The notes under the pieces were generated by a model that ran no database searches, was not told the DNA's origin, and saw only the letters and a program-made list of their open reading frames with translations. This document shows positions 33,081 to 42,616 of a stretch of DNA of 64,000 nucleotides, in pieces (position 1 is the stretch's first letter; each line of letters starts with the position of its first letter). Source of the stretch: Colwellia sp. M166 (lineage in GTDB: Bacteria > Pseudomonadota > Gammaproteobacteria > Enterobacterales > Alteromonadaceae); contig NZ_CP040755.1 of NCBI RefSeq assembly GCF_024585285.1, forward strand, positions 496,001-560,000, given 5' to 3'. A program made the position numbers and the translations under genes.

Positions 33081-34965
33081 TAGAATGACAAGTAAAGAAA
33101 CTTATCTTGGAGATGTTCAAGATGTTAGTGGAACATCAGTTAGCATATCATTGTCAAAGGAATCTTTAACAGGCTTTGTTTATATAGATGGACAAGGTTA
33201 TCGAGTAGGACAAATAGGGAGCTTTGTTCGAATTCCTATTGGTTTTAATAATTTGTTTGGAATCATTAGCCAAGTAGGGGCAAGTGCAATCCCAGTCAGT
33301 CAGGCCGATAATCCAGATATTGGTAATCGGTGGATGACAATTCAGTTGATAGGTGAAGGGCCAAAAAGAGGGCGATTTCAAAGAGGCCTGTCTCAATATC
33401 CAACTATTGGAGATGAAGTCCATTTAGTTTCCGAAAAAGAACTGAAAAATATTTATGGCGAGCCTGACAAACCCTATTTTGTGAAATTAGGTCATATATC
33501 TAATGCGGATTCAATTCCCGCACTAATTGATGTAAATAAATTAGTTACAAGGCATTCAGCTATTGTTGGAACAACCGGTTCAGGAAAATCAACGACGGTA
33601 GCAAGCATAATGAATGCACTGTCTGATACCGAAAAATACCCATCTTCTCGAATTATTATGTTAGATCTTCATGGTGAATATGGTCAAGCTTTACAGGATA
33701 AAGCGCATATTTATAAAATAAATGGTGATGCATCTTCCAAGTTTAAAGAGAAAAAGTTTTATATACCTTTTTGGGCATTAAGTTTTGATGAGCTATGCAA
33801 AATAAGTTTTGGCGAGTTTACCAGTGAAAAAGATAAAAATATTGTTATGGAAAGGATTCAAAAATATAAACTTGAGTCTTTAAAATGTACACCTAGAAAA
33901 GGCGCTACATCAGACACTCTCAGTGTTGATAGTCCGATTCCATTTAGTATTCATCATTTATGGCATGAATTATTCATTGAAACTTTTGGTACTTATTACA
34001 AAGGAAGAGGTGGTAAACCATTAGATAACTTAGCATATGAATTAGATGGCGATGGAAACGAAATGAAGGGGAACCCATTGCAAGGTATTCCACCAATTTT
34101 CAAAAACACTGTTACTGAAAAAGATGAAGAAAAAATATTTTATTTGCCTGGTAGTTTGAATATTGGTAAACAACTGTTGCTTTTGGGCACTAAATTAAGA
34201 ATACCAAGGTACAATTTTATTTTTAAACCTGATGTTCATGGATGGTTACCTGATATTGACGGAAAAGTTACTTTTGATTTAGATAAGTTATTAAAAGGTT
34301 GGATAGGCAGTGATAAGCCTGTTACGATTTTGGATTTATCTGGTGTACCTGCCGATATATTACAAACGACAATAGGCGCGCTACTTAGATTGTTATATGA
34401 AGCCCTTTTCTGGTCAAGAAACCTATCACAAGGTGGAAGACATAGACCGTTATTGCTAGTTATGGAAGAGGCGCATATTTATTTAAATGATAAATTGGAG
34501 GGGATGGCTTCAAAAGTGGTGCAACGAATAGTAAAAGAAGGGCGTAAGTATGGCATTGGTGCAATGATAGTAAGCCAAAGACCTTCAGAAATTAATCCTA
34601 CAATTCTTTCACAATGCGGAACCTTCTTTGCTCTTAGGTTAACTAATGGATCTGACAGAAGCCATATAACATCAGCCTTATCTGATAACCTTGATGGCTT
34701 AACAAATATGTTACCAATATTAAGAACAGGTGAAGCAATAATATTAGGTGAAGCCGTAAAATTACCAATGAGAACAACAATTGAGCCACCACCTAAAAAT
34801 AGAAGACCAGATAGTCAAGACCCTATTATTTTTGATGAAGTATCACACGAAGATTCTCAAAATCCTGGCGGCTGGGGTATTCCTATGGAAGTAAACCCAA
34901 ATTATTCTGAGTTAGTTGAAACTTGGAGAGCACAAAACCCTAAAATAGATAAAGTAAAGGAGTAA
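33073..34965 (+). CDS. HerA-like ATPase/helicase, partner of the SIR2 protein
   Basis: 630 residues. An N-terminal HAS-barrel-like domain (GDVQDVSGTSVSISL to about residue 130) precedes a FtsK-HerA motor with Walker A AIVGTTGSGKSTTVAS (about residue 166), the HerA IIMLDLHGEYGQAL segment, Walker B LLLVMEEAHIYLN, then GRKYGIGAMIVSQRPSEINP with the arginine finger. It starts at GTG 33073, 8 bp inside the SIR2 gene, with AGGA upstream; ATG 33085 is an alternative. HerA hexamers act as the scaffold and motor for SIR2 or nuclease partners in defence. Four bases separate it from the KTSC gene, so three genes form one operon. Confidence 0.9.
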   Translation: MSSRMTSKETYLGDVQDVSGTSVSISLSKESLTGFVYIDGQGYRVGQIGSFVRIPIGFNNLFGIISQVGASAIPVSQADNPDIGNRWMTIQLIGEGPKRGRFQRGLSQYPTIGDEVHLVSEKELKNIYGEPDKPYFVKLGHISNADSIPALIDVNKLVTRHSAIVGTTGSGKSTTVASIMNALSDTEKYPSSRIIMLDLHGEYGQALQDKAHIYKINGDASSKFKEKKFYIPFWALSFDELCKISFGEFTSEKDKNIVMERIQKYKLESLKCTPRKGATSDTLSVDSPIPFSIHHLWHELFIETFGTYYKGRGGKPLDNLAYELDGDGNEMKGNPLQGIPPIFKNTVTEKDEEKIFYLPGSLNIGKQLLLLGTKLRIPRYNFIFKPDVHGWLPDIDGKVTFDLDKLLKGWIGSDKPVTILDLSGVPADILQTTIGALLRLLYEALFWSRNLSQGGRHRPLLLVMEEAHIYLNDKLEGMASKVVQRIVKEGRKYGIGAMIVSQRPSEINPTILSQCGTFFALRLTNGSDRSHITSALSDNLDGLTNMLPILRTGEAIILGEAVKLPMRTTIEPPPKNRRPDSQDPIIFDEVSHEDSQNPGGWGIPMEVNPNYSELVETWRAQNPKIDKVKE

Positions 34966-34968
34966 AAA

Positions 34969-35178
34969 ATGGATATGATTCAAGTGGTTTCAAGCAATGT
35001 AGGAGCAGTGGGCTATGATGAAGAAAGTTCAACTTTGCAGGTTGAATTTAATAATGGAACTGCATACCAATACTTTGATGTTCCGGTGCATATTTTTGAA
35101 GGGGTCCGCGATGCTGACTCAGTTGGAGGGTATTTAGCCGCTCAAATAAAAGGGAATTATAGATACTCTAAAGTTTAA
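34969..35178 (+). CDS. KTSC-domain small protein, third gene of the SIR2-HerA operon
   Basis: 69 residues covering one KTSC domain: VVSSNVGAVGYDEESSTLQVEFNNGTAYQYFDVPVHIFEG and SVGGYLAAQIKGNYRYSKV. KTSC domains are short beta-rich modules found alone or fused to lysyl-tRNA synthetase or nucleases, with no established function. It starts three bases after the herA stop codon, with GGAG in the end of herA as ribosome-binding site, so it should be made with the SIR2 and HerA proteins. It could be a regulator, an inhibitor or a sensor of the pair. Confidence 0.85.
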   Translation: MDMIQVVSSNVGAVGYDEESSTLQVEFNNGTAYQYFDVPVHIFEGVRDADSVGGYLAAQIKGNYRYSKV

Positions 35179-35382
35179 ACTTATACTTTCAATAATTGAA
35201 ACGTTGTAATAAATCAAGAGAATTTATACTTGAATGCTACAAATGCTCTCAAGAAAGAGTTACCGAATTAAGTGTGGCTTTTAAGTTATTTATTTATAAA
35301 TTAAGTTTTTTGTGGTGGGTGCCCCATTAACCGGGTGATAGCCGTTATTCAATAAAATTACGAACGTAAGGGATAAATAATC

Positions 35383-36792
35383 ATGCATGAAATTACTTGT
35401 CCTGAATGTAATAAAGCATTCAAGATTGATGAGACTGGATATGCAGATATTCTGAAACAGGTTCGCGATAGCGAATTTGATCAGCAGTTGCAAGAGAGGC
35501 TTGAGCTGGCCGAGAAAGATAAAGCTAATGCGGTTGAGCTTGCCAAGGAAAAAGCTGGCCGTGAAATGCAAATGGCGGTAGTAGCCAAGGATACTGAAAT
35601 TCAAAATTTGCAGTCTAAGTTAGACGCCGGTGAAGTTGCACTGAAACTTGCTGTAAGCGAAGCCCTAAAAGTCGTTGAAAATGAACGGGACGCACTTAGA
35701 AACGAACTAAAGCAGGCGAAACAAGATAACAAAAATTCTTCGGAATTAGCTAAGGCAAATCACTCAAACGAACTGCAAGGTACATCTGCAAAAAAAGATG
35801 CAGAGATTCAAGAGTTACAGTCAAAGCTTAGTAATAACGAAGTTGCGCAGAAGCATGCAATCAAAGATGCAATTAATGAAGCTGAGAAAGAGCGCGATCA
35901 ATTTAAAAGTGATCTAGAGCGAGCTGCGCTAGAGAAACAACTCGGTGAGAAGTCACTTCAAGATAAGTACGAGACACAGATTAAGGATCGTAACGACGAA
36001 ATCGATCGACTCCGAGATATGAAAGCCCGCCTGTCGACTAAGATGGTTGGAGAAAGCCTTGAGATACACTGTGAGACTGAGTTCAACCGTATTAGAGCAA
36101 CAGCGTTTCCCAAAGCATATTTTGAAAAGGATAACGACGCGCGGACAGGAAGCAAGGGCGACTATATTTTTCGAGATTCAGATGAAGAGAATACAGAGAT
36201 AGTCTCGATCATGTTCGAGATGAAAAATGAGAATGACGAAACAGGGACCAAGAAGAAAAACGAAGATTTTCTTAAGGAACTCGATAAAGATCGTAATGAA
36301 AAACGGTGTGAATACGCTGTCCTTGTATCTCTTCTCGAACCAGATAGCGAACTTTACAACTCAGGTATTGTAGATGTATCCCACAGGTATCAAAAGATGT
36401 ATATCATCCGACCTCAATTTTTTATTCCGATGATAACGTTGTTGCGAAACGCCGCCCAGAACTCACTGAAGTACAAAAATGAACTTGCTATAGTGAAAGC
36501 TCAGAACGTTGATGTCACAAACTTTGAAAGCGAGCTTGATGCGTTTAGGACTGGTTTTGCTCGGAACTATGATCTGGCATCTAAGAAGTTTAAAACAGCC
36601 ATTCAGGAGATTGACAAAACTATCGATCATCTTCAGAAGACTAAGGATGCACTGCTTGGTTCTGAAAACAATCTCAGGCTTGCCAACAACAAAGCCGATG
36701 ACTTAACCGTTAAGAAATTAACTAAAAAAAACCCCACAATGGCAGCAAAATTTGATGAACTTAGAAACGACGATAGTACCGATGATACATGA
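35383..36792 (+). CDS. DUF2130 protein with long coiled coil and nuclease-like core
   Basis: 469 residues. The N-terminus [15 protein letters not shown] is a half zinc ribbon. Residues 20-230 are a highly charged coiled coil with an internal duplication ([20 protein letters not shown] and [20 protein letters not shown]). The DUF2130 core follows ([19 protein letters not shown], then [10 protein letters not shown] and [13 protein letters not shown]), whose D...ExK spacing suggests a PD-(D/E)xK nuclease fold. Function is unknown; such genes are frequent on mobile elements. AAGGGA lies 9 bases before ATG. It is 204 bp after the KTSC gene and may be a separate cargo unit. Its codon use looks more GC-rich than its neighbours. 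Confidence 0.85.
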   Translation: MHEITCPECNKAFKIDETGYADILKQVRDSEFDQQLQERLELAEKDKANAVELAKEKAGREMQMAVVAKDTEIQNLQSKLDAGEVALKLAVSEALKVVENERDALRNELKQAKQDNKNSSELAKANHSNELQGTSAKKDAEIQELQSKLSNNEVAQKHAIKDAINEAEKERDQFKSDLERAALEKQLGEKSLQDKYETQIKDRNDEIDRLRDMKARLSTKMVGESLEIHCETEFNRIRATAFPKAYFEKDNDARTGSKGDYIFRDSDEENTEIVSIMFEMKNENDETGTKKKNEDFLKELDKDRNEKRCEYAVLVSLLEPDSELYNSGIVDVSHRYQKMYIIRPQFFIPMITLLRNAAQNSLKYKNELAIVKAQNVDVTNFESELDAFRTGFARNYDLASKKFKTAIQEIDKTIDHLQKTKDALLGSENNLRLANNKADDLTVKKLTKKNPTMAAKFDELRNDDSTDDT

Positions 36793-37156
36793 GTATTACG
36801 CAAGATGACGATCAATATTACAGACCTAATAAGGACAGAATTAATTATAAACTAGATGTGACATCATTAAATGTAATTGGCTGGTTTAGGTAAATGTCAT
36901 TGGGTAGCAATGATGAATATATGGACATTTTTATTGTATTTAGAGCTAAATTGTACATTTATCTTTTAGTTTATATGGACAAATGTGTATGGACACTTAA
37001 TTAGTCATGAACTCAGTAAAATAGCGTTATATAGACTTATGTCCATAAAATATTTTTATGGGTGGAAGCTCTTGCGTATCCAATTTTTGACATTTTTTTA
37101 TCGTATACTTTAAGATATTTTGATAAAAACATTATGAGAGCACTTTTGATAATAGT
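36793..37156. other. Non-coding spacer with four TATGGACA-type motifs
   Basis: No gene seen. It contains TATGGACA at 36920-36927, 36974-36981 and 36988-36995 and its complement TGTCCATA at 37040-37047. The same motif family (TACGGACA/TATGGACA) marks the ends of the recombinase-bearing element at 37912-51232. The spacer may be a res-like site of the Tn3 element or a remnant end of a related recombinase element. Confidence 0.4.
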
Positions 37157-37200
37157 CAAATAACCTTATCATAAAGTATACTTTTTGATAAGGTTATTTG
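37157..37200. repeat. Perfect 15-bp inverted repeat after the Tn3 transposase gene
   Basis: CAAATAACCTTATCA (37157-37171) and TGATAAGGTTATTTG (37186-37200) enclose TAAAGTATACTTTT, which is itself nearly palindromic, so the whole can fold as one long hairpin. It lies 5 bases beyond the transposase stop codon on the minus strand. It could be a terminator, although no T tract follows on that strand; on the plus strand it is followed by GGTTTTTT. Confidence 0.65.
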
Positions 37201-37205
37201 GTTTT

Positions 37206-37911
37206 TTAATCGGCACTACCAAGTGCTTCAATGCCATTTAGTAAACCGAGTAAATCAATTTCTTTACGATCTTTGTTAAAAGCATATTCTCCATTCAAGT
37301 TTATATGCTGCCAAGCAACAGGTGATAACCTAGCAATAATGTCTACCATATCTTGCCTACCATTATTTTCTTGAATTTGTAAAAATGCTGATAATAGCGC
37401 TGAATTATAATAAATAATGCAATTGGAAATAAGGCGAGCACAATCATTCCATTGCGATACTTGATAATCATTACCACCTCGAAATTTATTACCGTTTACG
37501 GAAGTTATAGCCCGTTTTAATTGATGGTATGCTTCACCTCGGTTCAAAGCTTGCTGAACATAATGGCGCAGCGTGGAATTATCGACGTACTCTAAAACAT
37601 AAATTGATTTTATCAAGCGGTCGTACTCATGAAGGGCTGCCAATGTACGGCTCTTGCCATTACTTAACTTTCTAATGATAGTGCTTTGTGTGGTAGTCTT
37701 TCGGCTCAATGAGCACACTATATGTTGGATTTCGTCCCACTCTTCTGTAATAAGTTTATGGTTAATTTCTTTTATCAATTGAATACGGCTACCGTCCTCT
37801 TCAGACACTTCAAATAAATTAAAAAACACTTTTTTCATTTTTGCGTATCGAGGGGCGAACGTATAGCCAAAAAAATCTAAAATAGCGAAGTTTACATTGT
37901 TGGTACCGTGT
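37206..37911 (-). pseudogene. tnpA: Tn3-family transposase, C-terminal part (interrupted)
   Basis: About 235 codons of the Tn3 TnpA C-terminus: HGTNNVNFAILDFFGYTFAPRYAK continues the TDTHG motif left behind at 51233, then the DDE_Tnp_Tn3 region with the catalytic glutamate area (RQALNRGEAYHQLKRAI) and a typical C-terminus (LSPVAWQHINLNGEYAF). The first residues of the ATG-initiated frame from 37952 belong to the inserted element, not to the transposase. Together with 51233-53542 it makes up a full-length TnpA of about 1000 codons. Confidence 0.9.
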
Positions 37912-37931
37912 GTACTGTAAATATTTAGGAA

Positions 37932-38031
37932 TACGGACATGCATACTTTCATAAAATCAAAGAGTTACAAAATAGATATGTGTCCGTATTTAGACTAAAA
38001 AATACGGACTATAGTGAGTGTAATGTCCATA
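37932..38031. repeat. Terminal motif array at the left end of the recombinase element
   Basis: Four copies of an 8-base motif within 100 bases: TACGGACA (37932-37939), its complement TGTCCGTA (37981-37988), TACGGACT (38003-38010) and TGTCCATA (38024-38031). The right end of the element has TGTCCGTA at 51177-51184. They are likely recombinase-binding sites. The rest of 37953-38111 is non-coding. Confidence 0.55.
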
Positions 38032-38304
38032 TCTAATAATTAGTAGTTCAGATATTATCTTACGATTCCAAGTATCAGGTTTTAACTAAATCTGACAGGC
38101 AGCTTCAGGCTCAGGCTGTGTGAAAACTCATCAAAAACTGTGCTGTTCGCGCACGATCTTTGTTCTGGTGTTAATAATAGCTACTTTTACAAGAATTTTA
38201 GGTTATTTACGATGACTAACGTGATGGGGAACCCTTTAGAGTGATTACGTTTATATTCGTGTTTGTGTCACTAATCGCGAAGTTTTTAGACCAAATTAGA
38301 CCAA

Positions 38305-39418
38305 CTATTGCCTGATTAACTTCATCAAACCAATAGTGCCTTTAATAGACATCATTCGTTTCAAATTATAAGCAAGTACGTGTAGGTTAGTCTCTGTACT
38401 TACATTTTTTAAACGCTTCGTTAAATAATGAGTCGCGCCCATCCACATCTTTATGGTGCCAAACGGATGCTCTACCGTTTGCTTGCGAATAAGCGGTGTG
38501 TCGGTCGCTTCCTTGAGCCGTTGGTGCATGGCATCAATTTCATTTTCATGCTCCCAACGTCGCATTTTCCTTGGCTCTTTACGTGAACGAGTACACTTAG
38601 CGCGAATTGCACAATCTCGGCAAGCGATATGGTTTACATAAACCCTTAGCTTTAAACCATCTTCCATGGCATTACGACGATAAGGCAATATATTCCCCGC
38701 AGGGCAAGTGTATTCGTCTTTTTCCTTGTCATACTTGAATAGATTTTTGTTGAATATCCCGGCTTTTGCAGCGCCCGACGTGTCTCCTTTAGGTACCAGC
38801 ATTTCAGCGCCTGTATCGAGCACGTTTTTAATATCAACTCTGCTGTAATAACCTTTGTCTGCCACAAAGGTAATATTAGTGGTTTCAAGCGCTTCTTGTA
38901 CTTGACTGGCGACTAAATGGAGTTTTCCTCTATCTGTTGTTTGCGTAACTTCATGGCTAATGATTAAGTGATGTTGGCTATCTACGGCGGATTGTACGTT
39001 GTAGCAAACTTGTCGCACCATGTTGCTCGTTTTCATGAGCCTTGAGTCAGGGTCGGTAAGTGATAATTGCTTGTCAGGATGCTCATTCACTTTTCTTTCA
39101 ATATCGGCTAATTCAGCAAGCCTCTTCTTCATCCATACCACTTTCTCATGCATGACAGTGACATCTTCATCAGAATATTCCTGCTTATCTTTATCCGCTA
39201 AAATCGCTAAATAGTGAGCAACACTCGCGTCGAATCGAGCAATTAAGTCCTTTGCTTTTTTGGGCGTGTAGGTCTTTTTTTTACTGTTCACCGCTTTGAA
39301 CTTACTACCATCAATGGCAACTATCACATTGGTAAACATATTCATTTCACGGCATAGCTGGATAAACTGACGACAGGTATTCTTAATGCCTGTGCTGTTG
39401 TCTTTTCTAAAGTCTGCG
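38305..39418 (-). pseudogene. IS1182-like transposase, C-terminal part (interrupted)
   Basis: The frame resumes with ATCGCAGACTTTAG (IADFRKDNSTG) right after the IS21 element and its duplicated target. The DDE residues are D in VIVAIDGSKFKAV, D in FVADKGYYSRVD and E in KQTVEHPFGTIKMWMG. A zinc-binding cysteine set is present in YTCPAGN and CRDCAIRAKCTRS. The part encoded is about 370 residues. The ATG at 39345 gives an apparent shorter gene (346 residues), but the frame upstream is still transposase. Confidence 0.9.
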
Positions 39419-39503
39419 ATGGTTGCGTAATATCATGAAGCCGATCGGTCAATACTATTCAAGCCGATCACTTTTTTTGTCTGCCAGTAGACCTTAGTAA
39501 AAT

Positions 39504-40268
39504 CTAACTTGAGTGATCGCCATCAGTCAAGGAATTTAGTTTTTTTCGCATCGATTCGCCTTTTAATTCCAACTTTATTGCTCCGTGAACAAGCCGATCT
39601 AGGATCGCATCAGCATGTGTCGATTCTCCGATCATTTCATACCAATTTTCTATCGGTAATTGGCTGGCAATTAAGGTCGATTTTGTGTCATATCTCGCAT
39701 CAATTAATTCCAGTAAATCACTGCGTTGTTGAGCTGTTAATGGCTCTAATCCCCAATCATCTAGGATCAGTAAATTGGCAGAGCTAAGCTTGTTGATCAG
39801 TTTTCGATAACTACCATCGGCTTGCGCTAAGAACATCTTTTCTAATAGCTCTTTAAGCCTAAAATAATAAACGCTACTCCCTTGTTGGCAGTGGTTTTGA
39901 CCAAGAGCACAAGCGAGGTAAGTTTTGCCACACCCCGTTGCTCCCGTGATCAAAATGTTTTGGTGAAGGCGTAGCCATTCACCTTGTGCTAATGAACGGA
40001 TCTGAGTTTTATCTAGTTGTCGTGCTGCGCCATAGTTGAGTTGAGCAAGCGTACCGCCAACTCTGAACTTTGCTTGTCGAGTTAGGCGGTCAATTTTACG
40101 CTGATCACGCTGAGTTATTTCATGGTCAAGCAATAAGCTTAGTCGCTCTTCGAAGCTTTGTTCAACGTAGAGATTGGGTTGCTCATATTGCTGCAATAGT
40201 GCATCACGTATACCGCTTAGCTTTAAGTTACTTAACTGGTTATTGACTTGTTGATTGATATTTTGCAT
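39504..40268 (-). CDS. istB: IS21-family helper ATPase IstB
   Basis: 254-residue AAA+ ATPase with Walker A ITGATGCGKTYLACALG near residue 110 and Walker B LLILDDWGLEPLT, related to DnaC. It assembles on target DNA and activates the IstA transposase. The N-terminal helical domain (LKLSGIRDALLQQYEQ) fits the family. It is downstream of istA with 28 bp between them. The frame is intact. Confidence 0.94.
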   Translation of the reverse strand: MQNINQQVNNQLSNLKLSGIRDALLQQYEQPNLYVEQSFEERLSLLLDHEITQRDQRKIDRLTRQAKFRVGGTLAQLNYGAARQLDKTQIRSLAQGEWLRLHQNILITGATGCGKTYLACALGQNHCQQGSSVYYFRLKELLEKMFLAQADGSYRKLINKLSSANLLILDDWGLEPLTAQQRSDLLELIDARYDTKSTLIASQLPIENWYEMIGESTHADAILDRLVHGAIKLELKGESMRKKLNSLTDGDHSS

Positions 40269-40296
40269 AAGATTTCCTTTGGTTTGTTAGTTTTGA

Positions 40297-41842
40297 TTAA
40301 TGGTAATAGTTGTTGCCGCGGATATTTTTATGATCAATATCTTGTAGTAAATCACCTTGAGCTTGTGGCAAGGGTTGCTTATCCAAGCCCTTTTCTAAAA
40401 TGTTTTTTACTTGTTTTACGCGAGTAACACCTGTGGCTAATGCGCGATGACAGGCTGCTTCAAGACGTTGGTCAGTAAACTTCTTACCTAGGCTTAATAA
40501 CCCCATACAAGCACGGTAGCTTTGCTCTGGATGCTTTTTAGCTTGCATCAATTGCATAACAAACTGCTCCGTTGAACCACCGAACTTAGCTGCCCAACGT
40601 TCGAACCGTTGTGGTGACCATTGCTGCTGCTTTTGATGAGCTATTGGCATATGTAGATCAAGCGTGGTGTGTGCACCTTCTCGGTGTGATCTTGGGTGAA
40701 CGGCTACTTGAACACCCTGATGGTAAAGTGTCACCAGTTGACCTGTGGCATGGGCTTCAAGCTTTTGTTTGATCAAGGTATGAGGTACTGAGTAGTAGTG
40801 TTTTTCAACTTCGACATGATAATCAATATGCACGCTTACTTGTTTGACTAAGGTGTAACTGTAAGCCTGTGTGGGTAGTGGTTTGAGAGCAGGTTTATCA
40901 ATGGATTCAAACTGACTGAGCCTTGAACCAGGGTGCTTCTTCATTTTCCGCTGGTTTAAGTCGACAAGCAGTTTTTGTATCTTTAGGTTTAATTGGCGCA
41001 AGCTAAAGAAGCTTTCATTGCGAAGCCGTGCCATTATCCAGCGTTCGACAATTTGCACACCCACTTCTGCTTTGGCTTTATCCTTGGGCTTATAAGGTCT
41101 AGCAGGCACAATGACCGTATCATAATGTGTCGCCAATTGTTGGTAGGTTGGATTTAAATCAGGCTCATATCGACAAGGTTTAGTTACCGCACTTTTTAAG
41201 TTGTCAGGGATTACCAGCTCTGGCACACCACCAAGAAACTCAAAACAGCGAGCATGACTCATCACCCAATCTTCTAGCTTTTGGCTATACGTTGCCTCCG
41301 CATACGTATAATTAGATGCGCCCATAACTGCGACAAACACTTGAGCTGTACGGTATTCACCTGTACTAGCATCAACAATATTCATAGTTGGGCCGCAGTA
41401 ATCAACAAACAGTTTTTCACCTGCTTTATGGTTTTGTCGCATGGACGGTTTTTGACATTTAAGCCATGCCTTGTACTGTCGGCAGAAGTGGGTGTAACTG
41501 TAAAATCCTTCCTCGTGTCGCTCTTTGTATTCTTGCCAAAGCAGCAATAGCGTCATGGTTTTGGGTCGCAGCTCCTGCTGAACTAACAACCAGTCAGGAA
41601 TACTAAAGCCTTTTAGTCGGGGCTTTGTTTTGAAGAATGCTCGTTGCAGAGAATGATCATCCCATTTTTCATCAAGCGGCCAGCAAGTGATACCTAACTC
41701 TGCTGATTTACAGGCATATTTAGAAACAATTGAAGGTGAAATAGATAAGCTGTTTGCTATCTTTCGATGACTGAGTTTACAGTCGTATTTTTAGTCTTAA
41801 AATCTCTTTAAGTTTACGCATTGAAATAGGTGCCGTTGGCAT
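40297..41842 (-). pseudogene. istA: IS21-family transposase IstA with a one-base frameshift near its start
   Basis: From ATG 41842 the frame reads MPTAPISMRKLKEILRLK and then hits a stop; in the next frame YDCKLSHRKIANSLSISPSIVSKY (helix-turn-helix) leads into the long frame ending at 40297. The switch is at the A5 run (plus strand T5, 41788-41792); four A would give one continuous gene of about 514 codons. The DDE residues are D in FVDYCGPTMN, D in LVIPDNLKSAV and E in KDKAKAEVGVQIVERW. Either inactivated or rescued by slippage. Confidence 0.9.
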
Positions 41843-41929
41843 GGTTATTCTCATCATCAAAAATGAAAAGAATAACGGTTAGAAACACCTACTGGATAGA
41901 CAAAAATGAGTATAAATTGAACGATACCA

Positions 41930-42050
41930 TTCAAGCCGATCACTCAATACCATTTTGACCAAAAAGTGATCTGCATCGATGGTATTGAGTGATCGCGATG
42001 GATAGTATTAAGTGATCGGCTTAGATGGTATTAGGTGATCGCGATGCATG
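41930..42050. repeat. Tandem terminal repeats at the IS21 right end
   Basis: Three 23-base copies of a unit with the core GATCACTNAATACYATC follow one another (in the minus direction from about 42049), and a fourth, degenerate copy starts at about 41963. The left end has two shorter copies at 39438-39475. IS21-family ends normally contain such repeated transposase sites. Confidence 0.7.
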
Positions 42051-42060
42051 AGAATATGCA

Positions 42061-42380
42061 ATGGTTTTAAAATCGGGAGTTAAGCGCCCTAGTAGCCACA
42101 TTAATTCAACATTGCGGTGGGTTTCTTTTTCTAATCGACGAGATGATTGGATACGATTCAAATAACCATAAATATAGAGTTTGAGCATCGTACCTGGATG
42201 ATAACATGGGCGGCCTGTTGCTTTGGTTTTGACTTTTTTAAACCCTAATGAAGCTAAGTCTACACTATCAACAAATGCATCAATGACTCTGACAGGGTTT
42301 TCATCGGTAACAAAGTCATCTAATGCCTCTGGGAACAGGGTAGATTGAGTTCTGGATTGGCCTTTTATGTGATGAGACAT
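42061..42380 (-). pseudogene. IS1182-like transposase, N-terminal part (interrupted)
   Basis: The first 105 or so codons from ATG 42380: MSHHIKGQSRTQSTLFPEALDDFV, then the DUF772 domain (GRPCYHPGTMLKLYIYGYLNRIQSSRRLEKETHRN), ending in DFKT just before the IS21 target duplication. The apparent stop codon lies inside the IS21 end. It continues in 38305-39418. Confidence 0.9.
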
Positions 42381-42616
42381 TGGCGGTAATCTCCTGCTTT
42401 GACTTACCGCTTTATTATACTAAATCCACTCGTTGACTTGGATCCCCTGCTAAGACCGATTGATCATATCAATTGTTTACTTAGTCCAAAAGGTGATCAA
42501 AACTGAGTTTTCACACAGCCTGGGCTCAAAGCAGTCGTTAGCTGAATCGTGTTGAAATCTACTTTTTCAACTTATAACTACAAGTTAAAAGCATAAATAA
42601 AATTATTGGACTTTAT

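Larger units (their letters stand above)
39424..42060 (-). mobile_element. IS21-family element, 2637 bp
   Basis: Ends TGCGTAATATCATGAAGC (left) and, read inward at the right, TGCATATTCTCATGCATC are inverted repeats of the TG...CA type. The 5-bp direct repeat ATGGT flanks it (39419-39423 and 42061-42065), and joining across it restores the IS1182-like transposase codons for DFKTIADF. Both ends carry repeated inner copies of a CGATCACTNAATACYAT motif, the multiple terminal repeats typical of IS21. It encodes istA and istB. Confidence 0.94.
38112..42522 (-). mobile_element. IS1182-like element, split by an IS21-family element
   Basis: The terminal repeats CAGGCTGTGTGAAAACTCA at the left and its complement at the right (42504-42522) are flanked by the 4-bp direct repeat GGCT (38108-38111 and 42523-42526). 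Its transposase gene is interrupted at 39424-42060; without that it would be about 1.77 kb, normal for IS1182-type elements. Confidence 0.85.

Noticed and set aside
35290..35604. 104-codon minus-strand frame over the start of the DUF2130 gene
   Set aside because: It is antisense to the well-supported coiled-coil coding sequence and has no independent support.
31446..37205. Left terminal repeat of the Tn3-family element
   Set aside because: No sequence like GGGGTTTTGTGCCC was found by eye on the plus strand in this stretch; the GC-rich run near 31610-31625 does not match beyond a few G.
37912..37952. ATG-initiated start of the Tn3 transposase tail
   Set aside because: The first residues (MKVCMSVFLNIYS) are encoded by the end of the inserted recombinase element, not by the transposase gene.
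39424..39475. 10-bp near-repeat TGCGATGGTT/TGCAATGGTT as the IS21 target duplication
   Set aside because: Aligning the two element ends shows that TGCG and TGCA belong to the inverted repeats; the true duplication is the 5-bp ATGGT, which also restores the interrupted protein.
41930..42050. Regularly spaced 23-base repeats looked briefly like a small CRISPR array
   Set aside because: The units abut without spacers and lie at the IS21 end, where repeated transposase sites are expected; no cas genes are present. No other CRISPR-like array was seen in the window.
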